Positions 9,201-17,300 of a stretch of DNA of 64,000 nt are shown in pieces (positions within the stretch are counted from its first letter, which is position 1; each line of letters opens with the position of its first letter). Source of the stretch: Flavobacterium haoranii (GTDB lineage Bacteria; Bacteroidota; Bacteroidia; Flavobacteriales; Flavobacteriaceae); NCBI GenBank assembly GCA_003246205.1, contig QKBC01000009.1:1-64000 (forward strand), written 5' to 3'. The translations under genes and the position numbers were made by a program. The notes beneath the pieces are model-generated. The model did not search any database, was not told the DNA's origin, and worked only from the letters and a program-made list of their open reading frames with translations.

Positions 9201-9637
9201 AACAATCGGTTCAATTAGCTGTTCACGAACAAAAAGATCCATTATTGATCTATAAGTTAGAGGCTTTCAACTTATTCAAAAAAATGGTTGACGATGTAAA
9301 TAAAGATGTTATTTCATTCTTGTTTAAAGCTGACCTGCCTTCTCAAAACCCTAATAATATTAGTGAGGCCAAAGAAGTGAAACAAAAAGAAAGCTATACC
9401 GAAACTAAAGAAGAAGTTTTAAATACTGATGAAATGGCAGCCCGTAGCCGTCAGGCCGGAAGCCAAACTCAAGAACAACCTCAGGTTACAAAAACCATTG
9501 TTCGCGAAACACCGAAAATTAACCGTAACGATGTAGTTACTATTAAACATGTTTTAAGCGGTAAAAGCGAAACTATGAAATTCAAAAAAGCAGAACCTAT
9601 GTTAGCTACCGGCGAATGGGTTATCGTTAATGAATAA
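6278..9637 (+). CDS. secA: preprotein translocase ATPase SecA
   Basis: The motor of Sec-dependent protein export, binding SecYEG at the inner membrane and pushing unfolded preproteins through. The protein has 1119 residues, well above the roughly 840-900 of proteobacterial SecA, as is usual for Bacteroidota, where extra segments interrupt NBD1. Walker A MQTGEGKT is near residues 192-199; the [20 protein letters not shown] stretch contains the DEAD-type motif; GRGTDIKL and [12 protein letters not shown] mark NBD2. The C-terminus lacks the Cys/His zinc-binding SecB-binding tail of E. coli SecA and ends with a GEWVIV segment. It is followed by a bidirectional terminator. Confidence 0.97.
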   Translation: [1119 protein letters not shown]

Positions 9638-9656
9638 AAAGATTATTTTTTCCTTA

Positions 9657-9697
9657 TAAAAAAATCCCGATTGAAAGCAATCGGGATTTTTTATTTT
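9657..9697. terminator. bidirectional terminator between secA and the XRE gene
   Basis: A 12-base perfect stem (aaaatcccgatt / aatcgggatttt) with a six-base loop. A-rich sequence precedes it and T-rich sequence follows, so it works for both convergent genes. Confidence 0.85.
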
Positions 9698-9710
9698 TAT
9701 ATATAAAAGA

Positions 9711-10337
9711 TTATTTCTTACCTTTCTTTATTTCCTCTAATTCTAACTCAAGCTTTTCAATCCTCTTAACAATCGATTGAAACATTGAAACTTCATTATC
9801 TCCCTGAACAGAACCTATTATCTTATAAGCCTCTTTTTCTCCTTTATACGAATCTGTTATCTCTAAACTATTTTTATCAAAAACCAGATAAAGAGCATTA
9901 TTCTCATCTTTATTCTGTATTTTCTTTGTTAAAAACAGATACGTTCCCGCCGGATAGAAGTGCTGTAAAAGATTTTCAGACACTTTATAAACGAAATCTA
10001 CATTTGCTAATATTTTTTGCAAATCGATTTCCGTATGTCCCTTCAGATCGTCTAATTCATAGACCTGTTCCTGCTTTTTTTCACTATTCGGAATCAAATG
10101 TTCTATTTCCGAAAAGTTCGTAATCTTATTAATAGTTAAAGGTTTTGTTAACAAATCATCTGTCGTTAGGTTCAAAATCTTTGCAATACGAAGCAAACTA
10201 TCTATTTTAGGCTCTGCCCTGCCCTCTTCATAGGAACTGATAACTCCTCTGTTCAAATCGAGAAGTTCAGCAAAAGCCTGCTGACTTAAACCCTTTATCT
10301 GTCTTATTTTTTTTATATTGGTACCAAAATAGGTCAT
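9711..10337 (-). CDS. XRE-family transcriptional regulator
   Basis: A 208-residue protein with an N-terminal helix-turn-helix of the Cro/CI type (about residues 4-65, with IKGLSQQAFAELL and RGVISSYEEGRAEPKIDSLLRIA), a middle domain of unknown role and a C-terminal coiled coil rich in Glu/Lys/Leu that may serve dimerisation. ATG 10337 is preferred over the longer TTG frame from 10358 because the -7 element TAccTTTG (minus strand, 10361-10368) would put the transcript start too close to that TTG. The gene diverges from the YbjN/PspA/flotillin operon, making it a candidate regulator of that operon and of itself. Confidence 0.85.
   Translation of the reverse strand: MTYFGTNIKKIRQIKGLSQQAFAELLDLNRGVISSYEEGRAEPKIDSLLRIAKILNLTTDDLLTKPLTINKITNFSEIEHLIPNSEKKQEQVYELDDLKGHTEIDLQKILANVDFVYKVSENLLQHFYPAGTYLFLTKKIQNKDENNALYLVFDKNSLEITDSYKGEKEAYKIIGSVQGDNEVSMFQSIVKRIEKLELELEEIKKGKK
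10004..10024. repeat. 21-bp exact repeat, copy inside the XRE gene
   Basis: Identical over 21 bases to 10389-10409. The core is gctaatattttttgcaaa. It lies within the coding region of the XRE regulator. The ends (ttgc and gcaa) are complementary, giving an imperfect inverted repeat suitable for a dimeric binder. Confidence 0.6.
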
Positions 10338-10388
10338 ATTACTTTTTTTGAAGTACAAAACAAAGGTAATGAAAATATTTTTATAATA

Positions 10389-10409
10389 TTGCTAATATTT
10401 TTTGCAAAT
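10389..10409. promoter_or_regulatory. 21-bp exact repeat in the divergent promoter region, candidate operator
   Basis: The second copy of the 21-bp repeat lies between the XRE gene and the YbjN-like gene. It covers the TTG (-33) element of the rightward promoter and the expected -33 area of the leftward one. A factor bound here could block both promoters. Binding is inference; the identity of the repeat is seen directly. Confidence 0.5.
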
Positions 10410-10431
10410 TAATTTTTTTTGTCTAAATTTG
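10402..10431 (+). promoter_or_regulatory. promoter of the YbjN-PspA-flotillin operon
   Basis: TTG at 10402-10404 and TAaaTTTG at 10424-10431 with a 19-base spacer, a perfect flavobacterial promoter about 25 bases before the start codon at 10457. Confidence 0.75.
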
Positions 10432-10456
10432 TTAAGACAACACTAATCTCTATTTA

Positions 10457-10858
10457 ATGCAACGAGAAAAATTGTACACTAAAATTAAAGATTGGTTACT
10501 CGAACTCAATATTGAAATTGTGCACGAAAACCCGAATCATCAAACTTTTATTATCAGCAAGGAAGCTGAGGGAATCAAAAACATGATATTGGTTATTGCG
10601 CCACAAATATTGATTATTGAACAATTTTTATTTAGTTGTAAAAAAGATCAACCGGAAGTATACAAACAACTTCTGATTAAGAACAGGGATATTGTTCATG
10701 GTGCGTTCGTTTTAGATGAAACAGGAGAGCGAGTGATTTTCAGAGATACACTCCAAACCGAAAATTTAGACCAAAACGAATTGGTAGGAACTATTAATTC
10801 ATTGAGTTTGTTACTTAGTGAATATTCGGCTGAGATGATCAGTTTTAGCAAATTGTAG
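10457..10858 (+). CDS. YbjN-like protein (type III chaperone fold)
   Basis: A 133-residue soluble protein without signal peptide. Its pattern (N-terminal helix MQREKLYTKIKDWLLELNIE, three beta strands including TFIISKE and MILVIAPQILIIE, then a helix and the stretch HGAFVLDETGERVIF) fits the YbjN/type III secretion chaperone-like fold. Proteins of this kind are found next to PspA genes. It is the first gene of the operon, 21 bases before pspA. It probably binds a partner protein, perhaps PspA. The family call rests on pattern and context, not on a search. Confidence 0.6.
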   Translation: MQREKLYTKIKDWLLELNIEIVHENPNHQTFIISKEAEGIKNMILVIAPQILIIEQFLFSCKKDQPEVYKQLLIKNRDIVHGAFVLDETGERVIFRDTLQTENLDQNELVGTINSLSLLLSEYSAEMISFSKL

Positions 10859-10879
10859 AACAATTAATATTAGACAACT

Positions 10880-11581
10880 ATGAATATTTTTAAACGACTT
10901 TTTAGAATAGGTAAAGCAGAAGCACATGCTGCTATAGACGGTTTGGAAGACCCGATCAAAATGACGGAGCAAGGAATCAGAGAAATGAAAGAACAACTGG
11001 ACAAAAGTGTTCAGGCTATGGCTCAGGTAAAAGCTTTGGCCATCCGAAGAAAGAACGAACATGCTTCGCTTTTGAATAAATCAGAAGATTATCAAAATAA
11101 AGCCATGCTTCTGGTTCAAAAAGGGATCAAGGAAGAGATTGCTACGGAAGAAAGCGACCGTTTAGCAAAAGAAGCCTTAAAAATGAAAGAACAAGCTGTT
11201 CAGGATGCTAAATTAGCAGAAACGGAAAGTAAAAAACTGGAACAGGATGTTGAAAAAATGCAAGCGAATATCAACTCGTTAAAATCAACTATTGCAAAAT
11301 GGGAAGGTGAATTGAAAACATTGCGTGCCAGAGTTCAGGTAAGTCAAGCGACACAGGACATCAATAAAAAAATGACGCAATTGGATTCAGACAGTACGAT
11401 CAGTATGTTAGAAAAAATGAAAGACAAAGTACAACAACAGGAAGCGCTAGCCGATGCATACGGAGAAATTGCAAATGCGTCGAAAAGTATAGACGAAGAG
11501 ATCAATGCGGTAGTAGATACAACAGAAAACAAAGCCGAAGCAGAGCTTCAAAAATTAAAAGAACAATTCAATGCTAACTAA
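10880..11581 (+). CDS. pspA: PspA/IM30 family membrane-remodelling protein
   Basis: A 233-residue, almost wholly helical protein of the PspA/Vipp1 family, now known to be bacterial ESCRT-III homologues that polymerise on the cytoplasmic membrane and limit proton leakage. The N-terminus MNIFKRLFRIGKAEAHAAIDGLEDPIK is the typical amphipathic helix alpha-0 followed by the conserved start of the hairpin. Long charged coiled-coil helices follow (about 30-230). It is followed 2 bases later by the YqiJ-like gene, so translation is probably coupled. The neighbours (YbjN-like, OB-fold membrane protein, flotillin, AAA+ ATPase) differ from the proteobacterial pspBC set. Confidence 0.9.
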   Translation: MNIFKRLFRIGKAEAHAAIDGLEDPIKMTEQGIREMKEQLDKSVQAMAQVKALAIRRKNEHASLLNKSEDYQNKAMLLVQKGIKEEIATEESDRLAKEALKMKEQAVQDAKLAETESKKLEQDVEKMQANINSLKSTIAKWEGELKTLRARVQVSQATQDINKKMTQLDSDSTISMLEKMKDKVQQQEALADAYGEIANASKSIDEEINAVVDTTENKAEAELQKLKEQFNAN

Positions 11582-11583
11582 GA

Positions 11584-12240
11584 ATGAGTTTTGAAGAATT
11601 AATTGAAATATCGTTTACGCCCGCCAATGCGATACTGAGTATTATTTTAATACTGAGCGTTTTGTATTGGCTGTTTACGATACTTACCGGAATTGGTGAC
11701 TTTGATCTCGATTTAGATGCGGATCTCGACTTAGACGGAGACCTTGATAATCCGGACGGATTGGTCGAAGTGGATGCTGAGCCTTCATCATTTATTCAAT
11801 TTCTAAAATTCCTTAATCTGGATATTATTCCTATCACGTTCTTTTTAACATTAGCGTTCTTATTTACCTGGCTTATCAATGTTAACCTAAGCTTTTATTT
11901 ACCACTGCCGAACTGGTTCTTTTTTATAACCATCATTCCGGCATTTATAGTGAGTTTATTCCTTACAAAATATATTTGTACTCCGCTAAAACCGGTCTTT
12001 AAAGAGATCAATCACAAAGGAGAAATAGCGTATGACTATTTAGGAAGAACCGGCACTATGATTACCAAAACAGAAGCCGATAAAATCGGCATGTTGGAAC
12101 TAATCATTAATAAAGATCCGATCCGATTAATGGTAAAAAGCAAAGACGGTTCATTAATTAAACAAGGAGAAAAAGCAATAATCGTTGACGAAGAACCACA
12201 AAAAAAATTCTTCTACATAGAAAGAACATATGAAATTTAA
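11584..12240 (+). CDS. YqiJ/NfeD-like membrane protein with OB fold
   Basis: A 218-residue protein with a hydrophobic segment at about 14-35, a strikingly acidic Asp/Leu repeat loop (39-58), two more membrane segments (about 80-100 and 108-132) and a C-terminal beta domain (about 145-218) with YLGRTGTMIT and KQGEKAIIVDE, as in the OB-fold domain of YqiJ/NfeD partners of flotillins. It lies 2 bases after pspA and 32 bases before the flotillin gene. By analogy with YqiJ-YqiK and NfeD-FloA pairs it should form a complex with that flotillin in the inner membrane. Confidence 0.8.
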   Translation: MSFEELIEISFTPANAILSIILILSVLYWLFTILTGIGDFDLDLDADLDLDGDLDNPDGLVEVDAEPSSFIQFLKFLNLDIIPITFFLTLAFLFTWLINVNLSFYLPLPNWFFFITIIPAFIVSLFLTKYICTPLKPVFKEINHKGEIAYDYLGRTGTMITKTEADKIGMLELIINKDPIRLMVKSKDGSLIKQGEKAIIVDEEPQKKFFYIERTYEI

Positions 12241-12272
12241 TAGAAACTAACGTAATTATTCAAAATTAATTT

Positions 12273-14285
12273 ATGAGTACATTTTACATTACTTTGGCTG
12301 TAATCATCATAGCCGGATTAGGACTGATCTTCTGGATTTTATCCATGTACAAAAAAACAGTTCAGGGAGTTGTAATCCTTAGAACAGGTTATGGCGGAAC
12401 CAAAGTGTTTTTTAACGCAGGTATCGTAATTCCTGTGATCCACCGTCAGGAAAACATGGACATTTCCGTAAAAAAATTAGAGATTTCCAGAGAGGGTAAA
12501 GATGGACTTATTTGTAAAGACAACATGCGTGCCGACATTCAGGTAGCCTTTTTCGTTCGTGTCAATAAATCTGTTGATGACATTGTCAACGTAGCACAAA
12601 CCATCGGCTGTCAAAGAGCATCTGATATTTCTACCTTAAGAGAACTGTTTGAAGCTAAATTTTCAGAAGCTTTGAAAACAGTAGGTAAAAAATTTGAGTT
12701 CATTGAGTTATACGAAGCACGAAGCGAATTCCGTCACGAGATCTTAAGCATCATCGGAACAGACCTGAACGGTTATGTGTTAGACGATTGTGCCATTGAC
12801 TATTTAGAACAAACGTCATTAGCTCAGTTAAATAAAGACAATATCTTAGATGCGGAAGGGATCAAAAAAATTACCGAATTAACAGCTAATCAAAATATTA
12901 AAGCCAATCTGGTAAGACGTGAAGAAGAAAAGACCATCAAAAAACAAGATGTTGAAGCACGTGAAGCAATTTTAGAATTGGAAAAACAATTGGCTGAAAA
13001 AGAAGAATCACAAAAACGTGAAGTAGAGAATATCAAAGCGCGTGAAAATGCTGAAATTTTAAAAGTAGCTGAAGAAGAGCGTTTAAAATATGAAAGCGTT
13101 CGCATTTCTACCGAAGAAAAACTTCAAATTGCAGAAGAAAACAAACAACGTCAAGTTGTCATTGCTGCCAAAAACAAAGAACGTGCCGATTTAGTAGAAA
13201 CGGAAAGAGTACAAAAGGACCGTTTGTTAGAAGCGACCGAAAAAGAACGCGTTGTGGCTCTTGCTGATATCGAAAAAGAAAAAGCAGTAGAGCTTGAAAA
13301 GAAAAATATTCAGGATGTGATTCGCGAGCGTTTAATGAAAGAAAAAACGGTGGTAGAAGAACAACAAGGAATTTTAGATGTAGAAGCCTTAAAAGCTGCT
13401 GAAAGAGACAAACAAGTTCAGATTATTGCTGCGAGTAAAGAAGCTGAAGAACGTTTAATTGTAGAAACCAAAGCTGCCGAAGCACGTAAATTAGCTGCTG
13501 AAAAAGACGCTCAAAAATATGTGATCGAAGCGCAAGCAAAACGAGATGCTGCCGAAAAAGAAGCAGAAGCAAGAAAAATCATTGCTGATGCACAAGCTAA
13601 AGAAGAAGCAACTCTTGGTTTATCTGAAGCACAGGTAATGCATGCTAAGGCTGAAGCACACGAGCGTCAAGGTATTGTAGAAGCAACTATTATTGAGAAA
13701 AAAGCCGATGCCAACAAAAAAGAAGGTTTAGCAGAAGCCGAAGTTATCAAAGAAAAAGCATTAGCAGAAGCTGCCGGAATTACCGAAAAAGCAGAAGCGA
13801 TGAAAAAACTAAACGATGCCGGAAAAGATCACGAAGAGTTCCGTCTGAAATTAGCAAAAGAAAAAGAAGTAGAATTGGCACAAATCGCTATTCAAAAAGA
13901 CATCGCCGAAGCACAAGCTGTTGTTCTTGGTGAAGCTTTCAAAACCGCTAATATCGACATCGTAGGTGGTGAAAGTACTTTCTTTGACAATGTAGTGCGC
14001 CAAATCTCTGCCGGTAAAGGAATTGATAAATTTATTCAGCACAGCGAAAATGCGCAATTGGTAAAAGAAGCTTTATTAAGCAATGATGAAGAAGGAAATT
14101 TGGTGGGTAAAGTGATGCAAATGGTGGACAAATACAAAATCTCATCTGAAGACATCAAAAACCTAAGCATAGCTTCTTTGATTTTTAAATTAAAAGATGT
14201 TGCAAACGATAACGAACAAAGTGTTTTAGCCAAAGCTTTAGACATGGCAAGACACTTAGGGATCGACAATAAGCCGTTAAAATAA
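12273..14285 (+). CDS. flotillin-like SPFH/band 7 protein (YqiK type)
   Basis: A 670-residue flotillin. One N-terminal membrane helix (about 4-24) anchors it. The SPFH/band 7 domain follows (about 30-200: VVILRTGYGGTKVFF, ISREGKDGLICKDNMRADIQVAFFVRV). A very long Ala/Glu/Lys coiled coil then runs from about 205 to 545, and a helical C-terminal region closes the protein. Flotillins oligomerise into cages or microdomains that organise other membrane proteins. Position in the operon directly after the OB-fold protein matches yqiJ-yqiK of other bacteria. An intrinsic terminator follows the gene. Confidence 0.92.
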   Translation: MSTFYITLAVIIIAGLGLIFWILSMYKKTVQGVVILRTGYGGTKVFFNAGIVIPVIHRQENMDISVKKLEISREGKDGLICKDNMRADIQVAFFVRVNKSVDDIVNVAQTIGCQRASDISTLRELFEAKFSEALKTVGKKFEFIELYEARSEFRHEILSIIGTDLNGYVLDDCAIDYLEQTSLAQLNKDNILDAEGIKKITELTANQNIKANLVRREEEKTIKKQDVEAREAILELEKQLAEKEESQKREVENIKARENAEILKVAEEERLKYESVRISTEEKLQIAEENKQRQVVIAAKNKERADLVETERVQKDRLLEATEKERVVALADIEKEKAVELEKKNIQDVIRERLMKEKTVVEEQQGILDVEALKAAERDKQVQIIAASKEAEERLIVETKAAEARKLAAEKDAQKYVIEAQAKRDAAEKEAEARKIIADAQAKEEATLGLSEAQVMHAKAEAHERQGIVEATIIEKKADANKKEGLAEAEVIKEKALAEAAGITEKAEAMKKLNDAGKDHEEFRLKLAKEKEVELAQIAIQKDIAEAQAVVLGEAFKTANIDIVGGESTFFDNVVRQISAGKGIDKFIQHSENAQLVKEALLSNDEEGNLVGKVMQMVDKYKISSEDIKNLSIASLIFKLKDVANDNEQSVLAKALDMARHLGIDNKPLK

Positions 14286-14308
14286 ATCTTTATTTCTTTA
14301 AGTTCAGT

Positions 14309-14345
14309 GCCAATTGCTTCATTCTTTGGAGCAGTTGGCTTTTTA
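14309..14345 (+). terminator. terminator between flotillin and the AAA+ ATPase gene
   Basis: A ten-base stem (gccaattgct / agcagttggc, one G-U pair) with an 11-base loop, followed by a T run at 14340. It would uncouple expression of the ATPase partly from the operon upstream. Confidence 0.7.
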
Positions 14346-14372
14346 TCCTATTTCTCTATTTTCATATAACAA

Positions 14373-17300
14373 ATGAGTAGCGAATCTATGCAAAACGGAA
14401 CATACGAAATCATTCAAAAACGTTTGAATGAACAAAAAAACGAACTATCCAAACGTATTTTTCAACTTGATGAAGAACGCAAAAAGATTTTCGGAGGCGT
14501 TGAATACAATTTAATTGCTAACGAACGTCTTTCTACGGAACAAAGTTGTAAAATCCGCGATATCATTTCGCTTGGAACTACTTGTTTGGTAGGACATCAA
14601 ACACATCTGGGGCTAAAAACAGAGATCGCTTTGGAAGATGTGTTTTCCATGTACACGTTTACCAACAATCATTTTGAACCGCAGCCGCTTACCTGGTTGC
14701 AGGATCAAACCTTTATTGACGAATTCAAAAATCTATACAAATATTACCGAAATACCACTTTCGTAAAGTTTTTTATTGCCAATAACTTTTTGTATTTCGT
14801 TTTTCAACTGTCATCAAGTCCTTCTGATATTAAGGCTTTTAAATGGTTGATTAAAGATGAAACGCTTGTTTTTGTAGATGCAAGAAGTGCTGCGGAAGTA
14901 AAGTTTCCCAATCAGCATGAGTTTCAGTGGACCAAAGCAACACGCGACATGCAACGTACGGGTGCGCATCCGCATGTTTCCTTAGCCGATAAAGTTTTTG
15001 TGGAAGCCATCGGTGGTGATATTACGGTAAAAGTTGAAGACAATACACAAACCGGAAAAGGAATTTACAGCGAAGATGTTATTCATAAAGACCAAACGTT
15101 GGACGATGCTGAAATTCACTTTTTCGACTATCACAATCTACTGGTTTTTAAAATCAAACCGTATTTAGAAAGTGAACGATATTTTATTTACAATCATAAG
15201 GAAAAGAAAGTTGCCCGAATTGATTCTTTGGAATATTCCGCTGTTTTGTTGCCCGAAAACCAAGGGTTGATTTTTCCTAATGGTTTTGCGTTGCAAACCG
15301 GTGAAATTAAAGTGTTGGAATCCGAAAATCGTCCGGTGTATTTTTACAAGAAAATTTCCGGAATTAACGGCGAAAACTTCCTTTACGTTTTTTACGATCA
15401 GGAGCAACACGAATATTTGTTGATTCCTTACAACATTATCAAACAAGCTATTGAAACGCCTATTCAATGCAGCGGTTTTACGCTTTTTGAAGACGGAAAG
15501 ATGTGTTATTTCAGAGGAAATGAAGATACCAAGCATCATTTGGTACAAATTTGGCAAACGCCTTTCACTAAAGATGTTGTTGTAAACGAACAAAACAAAG
15601 ATAATATTCTGTACAAAGTCGGGAATAAAGACTTGGTTCGTTTAATGGCGGAATGTCAGGAATTGCAAGTGTTTTTGAGTAAAAAAGACACGTATAATGG
15701 TTTGTATAATGAAATTGTGAAACAAACCACAACCATTTTAGATAGCTATTATTTCCTGCAAGATAAAGGCGTTTTCAGTATCAACGAACCGCTTTCAGAA
15801 ATCCGAAATATTGCACATACTGCCATTAACGAATTTGAAAAAGTTCAGGAAATTAAGAAGAAAACGGCAGTTGCTTTAGACGAAATTCATCAAAAATTTC
15901 AAAATAAAATTAGTGAATTAAACTATCAGTCGTACACTAATTTGCAGCAATATATTGTTTCATTGGCTGAAATTCGTTCGTTGCGAGGCGAAATGATTTC
16001 GGCTAAAGATTTGCAATATGCCGATGTCAAGCAAATTGAAGTTTGGGAAACCGAATTAGGAATTTTGGCAGATGAATTGGCAACCAATTGTGTTTCGTTT
16101 TTGTTAGAACCACAAGCTTTAGCACCTTATCAGGAAACCATTGATAGCTTGTCGGCTGAAATTACCCATTTGACCAAAACGATTCAAGGGAAAGAAATTG
16201 AGAAGAACTTAGATAATTTGGCCAACCAATTAGAACTTTTGGTAGACATTGTCAACAATTTAAAAATTGAAGACGCGTCGCATTCAACCCAAATTATCGA
16301 AAATATTTCGGTTTTATTCTCATTGATTAATCAGGAACGAATTGCGTTAAACAATAAGAAAAGAGAGCTTTCCGGCAAAGAATTGGCAGCCGATTTTAAA
16401 GCGCAAGTCACGTTGTTTGATCAAACGGCGATTAATTTCTACGAATTGGCAAACACGCCCGATAAATGTCAGGATTTCTTAAATAAATTGGCAATTCAGT
16501 TGGAAGAAATGGAAGCCAAATATGTCGATTTTGATGAATTCATTCAGGTTATCGGCGAAAAAAGAGAAGAAATCTACCAACAGTTTCAAACCAAAGGCGT
16601 TCAGTTAACCGAAGCCAGAAACAAACGTACAACCAATTTATTTCAATCGGCGGAACGTATTTTGAAAGGTTTGGCTAATAAAGTAGCTTCGTTTGCAACA
16701 GAAATTGAGATCAACGGTTATTTTGCATCCGATTTGATGATTGAAAAAGTTCGGGATATTGCCCAACAATTGAAGGATTTGAACGATGCCAATAAATCGG
16801 AAGAATTGCTAACTCAGTTAAAAACAGCTCAGCAAGAAGCGATTCGAAAACTGAAAGATCGAAATGAAATTTATGAAGATGGCGAAAATATTATTGCTTT
16901 AGGAAATTACAAATTTGCGGTAAACAAGCAAAAACTCGATTTGACTTTGGTAACCAAAAACAATCAGTATTTCTATCATTTAACAGGAACTAATTTTTAT
17001 CAGCCTATTGAATATCAAGAAATTGATTCGTTTAAAGACGTTTGGAATCAGGAGTTTGTTACTGAAAATCAATCGGTAAAGAAAATCGAATATATTGCAT
17101 GGAACGTGTTTTTGAAAAACCCGGATGTCGGAACAGAAAAAACAAATCGTGCTGCTATTGAAGAATTTTTCGCGAATCATTTTGGCGAAGGTTTGGTAAA
17201 AGGCGTTCACGATGAAGATGCTTTGCAAATTGTGACCAAATTACAGCAATTGAACAATCAATTAGGTTTGTTGCGCTATTCACCATCCGAAAGAGCTTTG

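Noticed and set aside
10337..10358. Longer N-terminus of the XRE regulator from a TTG codon
   Set aside because: A minus-strand -7 element at 10361-10368 places the transcript start at or near this TTG, and the helix-turn-helix fold begins after ATG 10337.
15165..15593. 142-residue open frame on the minus strand within the AAA+ ATPase gene
   Set aside because: It lies wholly opposite a long well-supported gene, has no recognisable domain or promoter and shows Phe/Asn-rich composition typical of the antisense of Lys/Gln-rich coding DNA.
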